A stretch of DNA of 64,000 nucleotides, taken from positions 620,001-684,000 of the forward strand of contig CALSSW010000001.1 of assembly GCA_943789105.1 (NCBI GenBank), read 5' to 3'. Positions 45,515 to 55,656 of this stretch are shown here, in pieces; position 1 is the first letter of the stretch; each line of letters opens with the position of its first letter. This DNA is from an uncultured Ulvibacter sp. GTDB lineage: Bacteria > Bacteroidota > Bacteroidia > Flavobacteriales > Flavobacteriaceae. The notes beneath the pieces are model-generated. The model ran no database searches. It was given only the letters and a program-made list of their open reading frames with translations, and was not told the DNA's origin. Position numbers and translations under genes: made by a program.

Positions 45515-48065
45515 ATGGCTGAAGGTGAAAAATTGATTCCTATCAACATTGAAGATGAAATGAAATCGGCTTACATCGATTATTCGATGTCTGTAATTGT
45601 GTCACGTGCTCTGCCAGATGTGCGAGATGGTATGAAACCTGTTCACAGACGCGTTTTGTTTGGAATGCATGAACTAGGTATTCGAGCAACAGGTGCCCAT
45701 AAAAAATCTGCAAGAATTGTTGGAGAAGTTCTAGGTAAGTATCACCCCCATGGAGATACCTCTGTTTATGACGCTATGGTGCGTATGGCACAAGAGTGGA
45801 GCCTACGGTATTTACTTGTAGATGGTCAAGGTAATTTTGGCTCTGTAGATGGAGATAGTCCTGCCGCAATGCGTTACACAGAAGCAAGAATGCAGCGCAT
45901 TAGTGAGGATATGCTGGCAGATATTGATAAAGACACAGTAGACCATCAACTAAACTTTGATGACACCTTAAAAGAACCTACGGTGCTTCCAACTAGAATT
46001 CCTGGACTATTAATAAACGGAGCATCTGGTATTGCTGTGGGTATGGCAACTAACATGCCACCACATAACCTCACAGAGGTTGTTGATGGTATACAAGCTT
46101 ACATAGACAACCCAGAAATTGATATAGATGGGCTCATGGAATATGTAAAAGCGCCAGATTTTCCAACAGGTGGTGTTATATACGGCTATGATGGAGTAAA
46201 GGATGCATTTCATACTGGTCGTGGGCGTATTGTAATGAGAGCCAAATCTAGTTTTGAAGAGGTTGGCGGAAGAGAATGTATCATCGTTAATGAAATTCCG
46301 TATCAAGTCAATAAGGCAGACATGATTAAAAAAACTGCCGATCTTATAAATGATAAAAAAATTGAAGGGATCTCAAACATTCGTGATGAGTCTGACAGAA
46401 ATGGGATGCGTATTGTTTATATACTTAAGAGAGATGCAATTCCAAATATTGTACTAAACACCTTATTTAAGTATACAGCGCTTCAATCAAGTTTTAGTGT
46501 TAATAACATTGCCCTTGTAAAAGGAAGACCACAAATGCTGAATCTTAAAGATTTGATTCATTATTTTGTAGAGCACCGTCATGAAGTTGTTGTAAGAAGA
46601 ACAGAATACCTTCTTAAAAAAGCCAACGAAAGAGCCCATATATTAGAGGGATTAATTATTGCCTCTGATAATATAGATGAGGTAATACGCCTTATTCGCG
46701 CATCTTCAAATGCAGATGCTGCAAAAGCTGCTTTAATTAAAGCCTTTGAACTTACAGATATCCAGGCCAAGGCAATTGTTGAGATGCGTTTACGCCAATT
46801 AACGGGTCTAGAGCAAGACAAACTTCGTACAGAGTACGAGGAACTCATGAAAACCATAGAAGACTATCAAGATATTCTTGCCAACAAAGAGCGTAGAATG
46901 ACTATCATCAAAGAAGAATTACAAGAAATTCAAACAAAATATGGAGATGAGCGTCGTTCTGTAATTGAGTATGCTGGAGGAGATGTAAGTATTACAGATC
47001 TAATTCCAGATGAGCAAGTGGTATTGACTATTTCTCATGCAGGTTATATTAAGCGTACCTCATTGGTAGAGTATAAAACACAAAATAGAGGAGGAGTAGG
47101 CCAAAAAGCTTCTGCTACTAGAAATGAAGATTTCTTAGAACACTTATTTGTGGGTACAAACCACCAATATATGTTGTTCTTCACACAAAAAGGAAAATGT
47201 TTCTGGATGCGTGTTTTTGAAATTCCTGAGGGAAGCAAAACATCTAAAGGACGTGCTATCCAAAACTTGATTAACATTGAGCCAGATGATAAGGTAATGG
47301 CATTTATTTGCACACAAGACCTTAAAGACGAAGAATACGTAAATAGTAGATACGTTATTATGGCCACCAAAAAAGGTCAAGTTAAGAAAGACACCACTAG
47401 AGCAATACTCTAGACCAAGAACCAATGGTATTAATGCCATAACAATTAAAGATGGTGATGAGCTTTTGGAGGCAAAACTTACAACTGGAGACAGTCAAGT
47501 AATGCTTGCTGTTAAGAGTGGTAAAGCCATAAGATTTGAAGAAGAGAAAACAAGACCTATGGGTAGAAATGCCTCTGGAGTTCGTGGTATTAGACTAGCA
47601 GATGATGCAGATGAAGTTGTTGGTATGATTGCCATTAATGATACCGCTTCAGAGATTTTAGTTGTTTCAGAAAACGGATACGGTAAAAGATCTAGCATTG
47701 AGGATTACCGCATCACAAACCGTGGTGGAAAAGGAGTGAAAACAATCAGTGTTACAGATAAAACCGGAAAACTTGTTGCTATTAAAAATGTTATTGATAG
47801 CGATGATTTAATGATTATTAATAAATCTGGTATCGCCATTAGAATGGCCGTAGATAGTCTTCGAGTGATGGGACGTGCAACCCAAGGGGTGCGTTTAATT
47901 AAAGTTCGTGAAGATGACTCTATTGCAGCTGTAGCTAAGGTGATGAAAGATGATGATGATCCAGAGCTTGATGAATCATTACAAGATGCAGATTCGCAAA
48001 ACACACCTGTTGATCTAACTGGTGCAGAGGCAACTGCTGAGCAAACAAGTACTGAAGAAGAATAA
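45515..48065 (+). CDS. gyrA: DNA gyrase subunit A, split by a single-base frameshift near 47390
   Basis: Cuts and rejoins DNA to introduce negative supercoils. The breakage domain is intact ([51 protein letters not shown] with the catalytic Tyr), and the C-terminal beta-pinwheel blades follow. The frame breaks at VKK|: reading one extra G at about 47390 as inserted restores ...[30 protein letters not shown], continuing to 48065. Without correction a stop occurs at 47411-47413 and about 200 residues would be lost. Because gyrA is essential, an assembly or sequencing error is the likelier cause. Restored length is about 849 residues. Confidence 0.88.
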
Positions 48066-48127
48066 TTTATAACTATTAATATTTCAGAAATATAAAAAGA
48101 CACATTTCTGATTCTAATTATTTTAAG

Positions 48128-49432
48128 ATGAAAAAATCATTACTATTGGCAGGCGCACTTTTAGTTGCGGTAGCGTCCTTTGGTCAAAAAAAAGAAATTA
48201 AAAAAGCTCAAAAGGCATTTACAAAGGGAGATATTGATGTGGCACAAATGTGGCTTGATACTGCAGCCACTAAATTAATTGAAGCAGACCTTGAAACAAA
48301 AATAGATTACTATATAGCTAAAGGTGAAAGTAACCCTTTCTCAAGCTGGAAAATCTGGGTACCAGCAAATGAAAGAGGCTGCCGCTGCTTTCATGAAGAT
48401 GGCTCAGGAGTTAGATACTCAATAATGCAGTTTCAAGAGCTTATAGATTAATGGTGCGACTTAGACAATGCTCGAGTTGCTTTAGTTAACAGTGCTGTTA
48501 CAGACTCAGAACGCAAAGAATTTCTGCTTTGGCTGAGTGAAAAATTTTACCGTTGAGCTATACTGGTAAAGAAATGACACCTCATTGATTTGTATTTTGC
48601 CGCTGGCAGTATGCTCAAAATGCAAAAGACTTTCGATGCAAGCTCTTGACTACTACTCAGCAGCTTTTAGCTCTGGGGTACACTGGTATCAAGAAGGAGT
48701 ATACTGCACTTCGTATCGAAGATGATAAGGACAGTAACCTTTGCCTCAGAGTCATGACAGAAACACTCAGTTACTATCTGGAAAATATACCAAACCAGGT
48801 GAGCGTATGTCTGACATCAGTTAAAGGCAATATACTAAGAAGAGTTGTTCTAATGTACACAAGCAAAGGAGAGTATGATAAGGCAATAGGTTTAATGCGT
48901 GAGGCAAGCAGAAGAAAATCCAGACAGATATAAGTCTTGTTAAAGCAGAAGCAAGTAATGGTTTATGAAATGGGAAATATAGCCCGTTATGACGAGTTGA
49001 TGGAGCAAGTCTTAGCATATGATCCTACAGACCCTGAGCCGTATTTTAATATTGGTGCTGTTGCCGCGTCGTCCGGAAATCCTAACAAGGCCAGGGAGTT
49101 TTACAAAAAAGCGCTCGAACTAAAGCCAGACTTTCCTTCTGCTCTGGTAAACCTTGGCGCTTTGATACTTAGAGATGAGATGAAAATAATGTAGATGAAA
49201 TGAATTCTTTAGGGATGTCTAGAGGCAGATTCTAAAAAGTATGATGCCTTGGAAGCTTAAACGAGATGGGACTTTATCGAGAAGCGCTTACCTTATCTTA
49301 GAGGCGGCCTACACTTCATAGGGGTGATAATCCTCAACTTGTTAGCAAAGCTTATGGAGATTTACGGCCTTCTTAGGCATGGACGCATAAGTTTTCTGAA
49401 ATGAAATCTAAACTCTCTGAGTTAGAGAATTA
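48128..49432 (+). pseudogene. TPR-repeat secreted protein gene, broken by many small indels
   Basis: The reading frame starts well: a signal peptide (LLVAVASFGQ) and helices typical of TPR repeats (KKAQKAFTKGDIDVAQMWLDTA). After about residue 70 the sequence jumps among all three frames and meets several stops. The recognisable pieces, in order, are QMKEAAAAFMKMAQELDTQ, ARVALVNSAVTDSER, LYFAAGS, ALGYTGIKKEYTALRIED, RVVLMYTSKGEYDKAIGLM, ARYDELMEQVLAYDPTDPEPYF and FYKKALELKPDFPSALVNLGAL. Together they describe a complete, well-conserved TPR protein of about 430 residues. Such a gene is commonly located after gyrA in Flavobacteriia, as I recall. Consequence: probable sequencing errors rather than real decay. 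Confidence 0.75.
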
Positions 49433-49453
49433 GAATACATCTTCATTCCACTT

Positions 49454-49486
49454 AAAAAATCCCGCTATATCATGGCGGGATTTTTT
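49454..49486. terminator. Terminator between the TPR gene and the NlpC/P60 gene
   Basis: AAAAAATCCCGC / GCGGGATTTTTT stem with a short loop; bidirectional, between convergent genes. Confidence 0.88.
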
Positions 49487-49517
49487 ATATTAAGATAGTA
49501 AGTACTCTTAAATTAGT

Positions 49518-50267
49518 TTATATAATGCGCTTAATCACCCTTAATTTATGAGTATGCAGATTTGTTTGCATATTAAAAATACCTGTATGATCTAACCTGT
49601 CTATGCGTACTTTACCGTGTGCATGAATAATATAATTGTCTTTCATTATTATGCCTACATGAGTTATATCTCCTTCGGGGTTATCAAAAAATGCTAAATC
49701 TCCAGGTTCGCTTTCTTCAATAAAACTAAGAGCCTCTCCTTGTTCAACTTGTTGACTTGCATCACGTTTGAGAGGGTAGCCATTTATTTTGTACACCATT
49801 TGTGTAAACCCACTACAATCTATACCAAAAGGAGTTTTTCCGCCCCATAAATAAGGCGTGTTTAGATATAAAAGTGCTGTATTTATTAAATTTTCTTTGG
49901 CAAAATTTTCTTGTACACTACTGCCTTCAAAATCATGGTTTAAAAAATCCAAGCCGTTTAACGAACTACCTAAAACTATAGATAATATTTGCTTATCCTT
50001 TGTGGTAACCATATCTACCAAATCTTCAGAGACAACAGGGGTCTGTTTGGATAAATGCTTGTAATTGTCCTCTTCTATAAATAGAAATTGTTTGTTATCT
50101 ATCCAGGCCTCATAACCATCAAAGGCTAAGCGTATTCTACTCCATTTTTTCCTAGATTCTAATACTTTAAAGAGTTCTCCATACAATACCTGGGTCACTA
50201 GTTCGCTGCTGTCTACAGCTTCTGCCCTAAGAGGCACTATACTAAGATTGCAAATACCGTATTTCAT
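49518..50267 (-). CDS. C40-family NlpC/P60 peptidase with N-terminal SH3-like domain
   Basis: 249 residues. The N-terminus (MKYGICNLSIVPLRAEA... to about 65) is an SH3b-like module that binds peptidoglycan. The C-terminal peptidase (about 120-240) has its Cys in FGIDCSGFTQ (Cys151) and catalytic His in DITHVGIIM (His203), with a second His in IIHAHGKV (His215/217). It should cut the gamma-D-Glu-diaminopimelate bond of peptidoglycan stem peptides. No obvious signal peptide is present, so it may act inside the cell during recycling. Lies 15 bases after the thiolase stop in the same direction. Confidence 0.9.
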   Translation of the reverse strand: MKYGICNLSIVPLRAEAVDSSELVTQVLYGELFKVLESRKKWSRIRLAFDGYEAWIDNKQFLFIEEDNYKHLSKQTPVVSEDLVDMVTTKDKQILSIVLGSSLNGLDFLNHDFEGSSVQENFAKENLINTALLYLNTPYLWGGKTPFGIDCSGFTQMVYKINGYPLKRDASQQVEQGEALSFIEESEPGDLAFFDNPEGDITHVGIIMKDNYIIHAHGKVRIDRLDHTGIFNMQTNLHTHKLRVIKRII

Positions 50268-50282
50268 AGAATAAATCGTGAA

Positions 50283-51461
50283 TTAGGCTCTTTCAATTAC
50301 CATTGCAGAGGCGCCACCACCACCATTACAAATTGCTGCTGCTCCTAATTTTGCGTCGTTTTGTTGCAGTACATTTAACAGTGTTATTAATATTCGAACA
50401 CCACTAACACCCAATGGATGCCCTAAAGATACCGCGCCACCATTTACATTTACAGTACTGCTATCAAGACCTAAAATTTTGATATTAGCAAGGCCAACTA
50501 CAGCAAAAGCTTCGTTAAGCTCAAAGAAATCTACCTGATCTTGAGTTACACCTGCTTTAGCTAGTGCTTTAGGCAAAGCCTTTGAGGGAGCTGTTGTAAA
50601 CCACTGCGGCTCATGAGCTGCATCTGCATAGCCTTTAATGGTTGCCAATATGGTAAGTCCAAGTGAGTTGGCTTTTTCTTCGCTCATTAAAATCATTGCA
50701 CCAGCACCATCATTAATAGTGGAGGCATTAGCCGCTGTAACAGTGCCATCTTTAGTGAACGCTGGGCGCAGTGCAGGAATTTTATCTATTTTAACGTTTT
50801 TAAACTCTTCATCTTCACTTACAATAAGGGCATCACCTCTTCGTTGAGGAACTGCAACGGGAATTACTTCGTTAGAGAATTTACCTCCACTCCAAGCCTT
50901 TGCAGAGCGCCTGTAAGATTCTATAGCAAATGTATCTTGATCTTCTCTTGAGAAACTATATTTTATTGCGCATTGGTCTGCCAATACACCCATAGCTTTT
51001 TTGTCAAAAGGATCAACTAGGCCATCATTTTGCATACCGTCTTCCATGGTGGCTGGCCCAAATTTTACCCCTTTGCGCATGTGCAAATAATGTGGGATGT
51101 TACTCATACTTTCCATACCTCCAGCTATGACCACATTGGCATCACCAAGGGCAATTGCTTGTGTTGCATTTATTACGGCTTTCATACCAGAAGCGCACAC
51201 TTTGTTGACTGTAGTACAAGGCACCGTATCTGGTATACCTGCACCTAATGCTGCCTGTCTTGCAGGTGCTTGACCCACTGCAGCTTGAACTACATTACCC
51301 ATATACACCTCATCTACTAGGTTTGGATCTAGGCTTATTCTATCTAAAGCTCCTTTGATAGCAAAACTTCCTAACTCAGTAGCTGTTAATGAGGATAATC
51401 CTCCCATAAAACTACCTATTGGCGTGCGTACCGCAGCAACAATAACAACCTTTTTTATCAT
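50283..51461 (-). CDS. Acetyl-CoA C-acetyltransferase / thiolase
   Basis: 392 residues, typical of the AtoB/ThlA/FadA thiolase size. The acyl-accepting Cys89 is in VNKVCASGMKAV; the second catalytic Cys (378) is in AICNGGGGASAMVIERA, and the His of GHPLGVSG plus the NEAFAVV block complete the active site. The enzyme condenses or splits acetoacetyl-CoA. It probably belongs to fatty-acid or branched-chain amino-acid metabolism. In contrast to AtoB operons, no acyl-CoA dehydrogenase gene is adjacent. Confidence 0.94.
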   Translation of the reverse strand: MIKKVVIVAAVRTPIGSFMGGLSSLTATELGSFAIKGALDRISLDPNLVDEVYMGNVVQAAVGQAPARQAALGAGIPDTVPCTTVNKVCASGMKAVINATQAIALGDANVVIAGGMESMSNIPHYLHMRKGVKFGPATMEDGMQNDGLVDPFDKKAMGVLADQCAIKYSFSREDQDTFAIESYRRSAKAWSGGKFSNEVIPVAVPQRRGDALIVSEDEEFKNVKIDKIPALRPAFTKDGTVTAANASTINDGAGAMILMSEEKANSLGLTILATIKGYADAAHEPQWFTTAPSKALPKALAKAGVTQDQVDFFELNEAFAVVGLANIKILGLDSSTVNVNGGAVSLGHPLGVSGVRILITLLNVLQQNDAKLGAAAICNGGGGASAMVIERA

Positions 51462-51615
51462 AATATTGAATTAATATTTTTTTAATTAGTACTTGTAATG
51501 AGCTTTAAATAATGGCTACAAAATTACATATTTATAACTAAATTATCAATCTTTACCGCCATAGGTTTTGTCATTGAATATACCAATAGGTATCTTTACC
51601 TTGAATATTTTTACT

Positions 51616-53661
51616 ATGAAAAATACATTAAGCACTTTATCTAGAAATCAATCCCTACTATACAAAGGGTTTCTTTTTATTGCAGCTACCTTTTTAATAC
51701 TCTATCTTTTTCCAAAAGCAGGACAGTTTAAATATGATTTTCAGAAAGGAAAGCCTTGGCAGTATGAGAATTTGTATGCTCCTTTTAGTTTTACAATAAA
51801 AAAAGCCCCCGAATCTCTAGCCTCAGAAAAAGAGCAGATAGTTAACAATGCTGTGCCGTATTTTAATATGGATATGGCTATTGTAACTGGTGTTACAAAA
51901 GAATTTTACCGTCTGTTAGATGAGGCGTATCAAAATTCATTTTTTAGAGTTCCTAAATTATCAATACAAAGCAAAGGAGCGGCTATTATAGACCAAATCT
52001 ACAAGCATGGTGTTTTAAATGAATTGTACTCTTATGATTCAGATAAGCTTGTGTATCTTAAAAGTGGTAATGAAATTGATGAGGTTACCTTTCATCAAAT
52101 TGTGAGTTTCGATACTATTGATTCTTTAATAAAAACAGCTACTTCTCTAGAGACGATTTCACCCAGTATAGATTTATTAGAAAAGATACTTACAATCGTT
52201 ATCAAGCCTAATGTTTCTTTAAATACTAAACTTACTCAGACAGCCATCGATGATGAGGTAAATGCGGTGAACCCAAATAAAGGTATTGTAGAGAAAAGTG
52301 GCCGTATCATTGCAAAAGGAGAACTTGTAGATACAGATGCATACCAAATTCTAGATTCTTTAAAGGCAGAGTATCAATCTCAAGTCTGGACCAAATCAAA
52401 TTATCTCTGGCTTATAGTTGGGTATGGTTTGCTTGTAATGTTGGTGCTATTGATGTTGTTGTTGTTTCTCAATAAATACCGCCCAGAAATATATAACAAC
52501 AATACCAAAGTAACCTTTATTTTTTTTAATGTACTATTGATGGTTTTGCTTACCACTATTGTGGTGAAAATGGATGCAAAGTATGTGTACGTAGTGCCTC
52601 TTTGTATCTTACCTTTAATTTTAAAGGCATTTTTTGATCCTAGATTAGGATTGTTTGTTCATGTACTTACAGTACTATTACTTGGGTTTATAGTACCCAA
52701 TAGTTTTGAATACTTGTTTTTGCAAATTATTGCGGGTATCGTTACTATTTTAACGGTTTCTGAGCTATACAAAAGAGCTAATTTATTTATTTCTGTCACA
52801 CAAATTACCTTTATTTATATTATTGGATATTTTGCATTTGTACTGATACAAGAAGGAAATATTTATGAATTTGAATGGATCATTTTTGGATATTTTGTTT
52901 TATGTGGTTTGGCTACGTTATTTGCCCATCCATTAATTTATTTCTACGAAAAGTTATTTGGTTTGGTGTCAGATGTATCACTATTAGAGTTGAGTGACAC
53001 GAATTCAAAATTATTAAAAGAACTCTCTAATAAAGCCCCTGGTACCTTTCATCATTCTTTAAATGTCGCCAACCTTGCCGAAGCTGCTGCTCAAGAAATT
53101 GGAGCCAATTCAATGCTAGTTAGGGTAGGTGCCTTGTATCATGATATTGGTAAAATGGCCAGTCCTGCATTTTTCTCAGAAAATCAGTTAAGTGGTGTTA
53201 ACTCCCATGATGAATTAGAACCCCAGGAGAGCGCGAGCATTATTATAAATCATGTAATTGATGGTATTGAAATTGCCAGGAAAAATAATCTTCCAGATAG
53301 AATTATAGATTTTATACGTACCCACCATGGTACAAGTATGGTGTATTATTTTTATAAAAAAGAGCTAGAGACACAAGGCCAAGCAAATAAAGAAGATTTT
53401 AAATATCCTGGTCCCATTCCTTTTTCAAAGGAGACTGCTATTTTAATGATGGCAGATAGCGTGGAGGCCGCTAGCAAAAGTTTAAAAGATCCTACTTCTA
53501 CTAAAATTGACATATTTGTGGAAAAAATAATTGATGCTCAGATGGACCAAGGTCAGTTCTTAAATGCAGATGTAACCTTTAAGGATATTGAGCTCATAAA
53601 GAAAATGTTTAAGAAAAAATTAAACAATATGTTTCATTTACGAGTAGAATATCCAGAATAA
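51616..53661 (+). CDS. Membrane HD phosphohydrolase, PgpH/7TM-HD family
   Basis: The start at ATG 51616 (681 residues) gives one N-terminal membrane helix after a short basic head, followed by an extracytoplasmic 7TM-HDED domain (about 40-270), then seven hydrophobic helices (270-460), and the HD domain (about 480-680). The phosphohydrolase motif is in FHHSLNVANLAEAAA and ALYHDIGKM, with later HHGTS. Family members such as Listeria PgpH hydrolyse cyclic di-AMP; a signalling role is therefore likely, though no diadenylate cyclase is in the window. Upstream of pyrR with its own leader. Confidence 0.88.
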   Translation: MKNTLSTLSRNQSLLYKGFLFIAATFLILYLFPKAGQFKYDFQKGKPWQYENLYAPFSFTIKKAPESLASEKEQIVNNAVPYFNMDMAIVTGVTKEFYRLLDEAYQNSFFRVPKLSIQSKGAAIIDQIYKHGVLNELYSYDSDKLVYLKSGNEIDEVTFHQIVSFDTIDSLIKTATSLETISPSIDLLEKILTIVIKPNVSLNTKLTQTAIDDEVNAVNPNKGIVEKSGRIIAKGELVDTDAYQILDSLKAEYQSQVWTKSNYLWLIVGYGLLVMLVLLMLLLFLNKYRPEIYNNNTKVTFIFFNVLLMVLLTTIVVKMDAKYVYVVPLCILPLILKAFFDPRLGLFVHVLTVLLLGFIVPNSFEYLFLQIIAGIVTILTVSELYKRANLFISVTQITFIYIIGYFAFVLIQEGNIYEFEWIIFGYFVLCGLATLFAHPLIYFYEKLFGLVSDVSLLELSDTNSKLLKELSNKAPGTFHHSLNVANLAEAAAQEIGANSMLVRVGALYHDIGKMASPAFFSENQLSGVNSHDELEPQESASIIINHVIDGIEIARKNNLPDRIIDFIRTHHGTSMVYYFYKKELETQGQANKEDFKYPGPIPFSKETAILMMADSVEAASKSLKDPTSTKIDIFVEKIIDAQMDQGQFLNADVTFKDIELIKKMFKKKLNNMFHLRVEYPE

Positions 53662-53729
53662 TACAATCTAAATAAACACTAAAAGATCCTCATAAATATT
53701 ATTTTCTGTATTCATTTAGTAAAAAGTAG

Positions 53730-53737
53730 TACTTTTG
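53730..53737 (+). promoter_or_regulatory. Likely -7 element (TACTTTTG) of the pyrR-pyrB operon
   Basis: TACTTTTG, 30 bases before the ATG at 53768; a TTCTG about 21 bases upstream may be a degenerate -33 box. The leader is too short for a PyrR-controlled attenuator. Confidence 0.5.
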
Positions 53738-53767
53738 TATCCTGAATACGTTTCAGAACACTTCCTT

Positions 53768-54313
53768 ATGAGCCAAAAAACACTATTAAACGCAACAGAG
53801 ATTCATGTCGCTTTGCACCGTTTGGCTTGTCAATTAATAGAAAATCACAACGATTTTTCTCAAACAGTACTTATTGGTATTCAGCCAAGGGGCGGCTTTC
53901 TAGCCAAACGCTTGGTGAGCCTTTTACAAAATCATTACAAGATCAAAGACGTACAATTAGGTTTGTTGGATACAACCTTTTACCGTGATGACTTTAGACG
54001 TAGTAAAAAACCTCTAGAGGCAAATAAAACTGCTATAGATTTTGTGATAGAGGATAAAAAAGTAGTATTTATTGATGATGTCCTCTACACAGGAAGAAGC
54101 ATTAGAAGCGCATTAACTGCCATTGGAGACTTTGGCCGTCCTACAGAAATAGAATTACTCACCCTTATCGATAGAAGGTTTAGCAGGCATTTGCCCATAC
54201 AACCAGATTACAGGGGTAGGCAAGTAGATGCTATTGGTGGTGAAAAGGTAAAGGTTTGTTGGCATGAACATGAAGGGGAGGACGCAGTCTATTTAATAAA
54301 AGAACAATTATAA
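53768..54313 (+). CDS. pyrR: PyrR, uracil phosphoribosyltransferase / pyrimidine regulator
   Basis: 181 residues starting at ATG 53768; the upstream ATG would include the promoter. Type I PRTase fold with the PRPP motif VVFIDDVLYTGRSIRSAL and the flexible loop LGLLDTTFYRDDF. In Bacillus it binds pyr mRNA to cause attenuation; in Bacteroidota the mRNA-binding role is not shown, and the leader here is too short for an attenuator. It is followed two bases later by pyrB, so it belongs to the pyrimidine operon. Confidence 0.94.
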   Translation: MSQKTLLNATEIHVALHRLACQLIENHNDFSQTVLIGIQPRGGFLAKRLVSLLQNHYKIKDVQLGLLDTTFYRDDFRRSKKPLEANKTAIDFVIEDKKVVFIDDVLYTGRSIRSALTAIGDFGRPTEIELLTLIDRRFSRHLPIQPDYRGRQVDAIGGEKVKVCWHEHEGEDAVYLIKEQL

Positions 54314-54315
54314 AG

Positions 54316-55254
54316 ATGTCTGAATTAAGCGTAAATCACTTATTAGGAATAAAATACATCACAGAGGAGGACATTCAACTCATCTTTGAAACCGCAGATC
54401 ATTTTAAAGAAGTGATACATAGGCCTATTAAAAAAGTGCCTTCACTTAGAGACATTACCATTGCTAATTTATTTTTCGAAAACAGCACCCGCACTAGACT
54501 TTCATTTGAACTTGCAGAAAAAAGACTCTCTGCAGATATTGTAAACTTTTCTGCAGGATCATCTTCAGTGAAAAAAGGGGAATCTTTAGTAGATACTGTA
54601 AACAACATCCTGTCAATGAAGGTTGATATGGTGGTAATGCGTCATCCCAACCCTGGAGCTGGAGTATTTCTGTCAAAACATATAAATGCAAGTATTATCA
54701 ATGCAGGAGATGGCGCTCACGAGCACCCTACACAAGCTCTTTTGGATTGTTACTCTATTAGAGACCGTTTGGGGGATGTAGCCGGTAAAAAAGTAGTGAT
54801 TGTTGGAGATATTCTTCATTCAAGAGTTGCTTTGTCTAATATTTTTGCTCTTCAAAAACTAGGCGCAACGGTAAAGGTCTGTGGTCCTAAAACATTAATG
54901 CCAAGACACGTAGAATCATTGGGAGTAACCTTTGAGCCTAATTTAATAAAAGCCTTAAACTGGTGTGATGTTGCCAATATGCTGCGCGTCCAAAACGAAC
55001 GTATGGATATTAGTTATTTTCCATCTACTAGAGAGTACACACAGCAGTTTGGATTGAATAAAACAATTTTAGACAACCTAGATAAAGAAATCATTGTCAT
55101 GCACCCAGGGCCAATTAATAGAGGTGTTGAGATTACAAGTGATGTGGCAGACTCTAAACAAGCCATTATCCTAGATCAAGTCCAAAATGGATTGGCAGTG
55201 CGTATGGCTGTCTTATATTTGTTGGCTTCCAAAATCAAAAGAAATGATAATTAA
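54316..55254 (+). CDS. pyrB: Aspartate carbamoyltransferase catalytic chain
   Basis: Second step of pyrimidine synthesis. 312 residues full length. Carbamoyl phosphate site FENSTRTRLSFE (Ser57-Arg61), ILSMKVDMVVMRHPNPGAG, HEHPTQALLDCYSI, VGDILHSRVALSNI and MHPGPINRGVEI are present. No pyrI is visible, so it is the class B/C trimer form. Its start follows the pyrR stop by two bases, and the following STAS-like gene overlaps its 3' end by 11 bases. Confidence 0.97.
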   Translation: MSELSVNHLLGIKYITEEDIQLIFETADHFKEVIHRPIKKVPSLRDITIANLFFENSTRTRLSFELAEKRLSADIVNFSAGSSSVKKGESLVDTVNNILSMKVDMVVMRHPNPGAGVFLSKHINASIINAGDGAHEHPTQALLDCYSIRDRLGDVAGKKVVIVGDILHSRVALSNIFALQKLGATVKVCGPKTLMPRHVESLGVTFEPNLIKALNWCDVANMLRVQNERMDISYFPSTREYTQQFGLNKTILDNLDKEIIVMHPGPINRGVEITSDVADSKQAIILDQVQNGLAVRMAVLYLLASKIKRNDN

Positions 55255-55579
55255 TACCTCAAAAACGTTTACTGTTTTAAAAGACCAGAAAGATGGTATT
55301 GAAGATTTTGCGAAATTTTTAACTCATACGGTTCCAACTCGTTTTAAAGACCAAAATCTTATCATTGATTTATTGTCCTACACCAATCTATCTTTAGAAC
55401 AGTTACTTATGTTTATTGAGCTTTCAAACAAGCATAGAACATTGAATCATTCTTTTGTAATAGTAAATAATGCCCTTGATCCAGATATACTGCCTGATGA
55501 GATTATGGTAGTGCCAACTCTTTTAGAGGCCCAGGATGTTATTGAAATGGAAGAAATTGAAAGAGATCTTGGTTTTTAA
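55244..55579 (+). CDS. STAS-like small protein co-transcribed between pyrB and rnz
   Basis: 111 residues; the ATG at 55244 overlaps the end of pyrB by 11 bases. The sequence shows an alternating strand-helix pattern, with LIIDLLSYTNLSLEQLLMFIELSNKHRTLNHSFVIVN reminiscent of anti-sigma-factor antagonist STAS folds, although no phosphoacceptor Ser is in the usual position. It is sometimes mislabelled ribonuclease Z in databases because rnz is next. Function unknown; the coupling with both genes suggests housekeeping. Confidence 0.8.
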   Translation: MIINTSKTFTVLKDQKDGIEDFAKFLTHTVPTRFKDQNLIIDLLSYTNLSLEQLLMFIELSNKHRTLNHSFVIVNNALDPDILPDEIMVVPTLLEAQDVIEMEEIERDLGF

Positions 55580-55656
55580 AACCATACTTTCTTCTGTACA
55601 CATTTTTGATAAAAACACGAATCTATTACCTATGTCTAATCTAGTATTTTTATAGC

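Noticed and set aside
47466-48065. Separate protein starting [11 protein letters not shown] downstream of gyrA
   Set aside because: It is the C-terminal part of GyrA displaced by a one-base shift, not an independent gene.
48646-49194. Independent small genes inside the broken TPR region
   Set aside because: These frames are consecutive fragments of one TPR protein in different frames, so I annotated a single broken gene.
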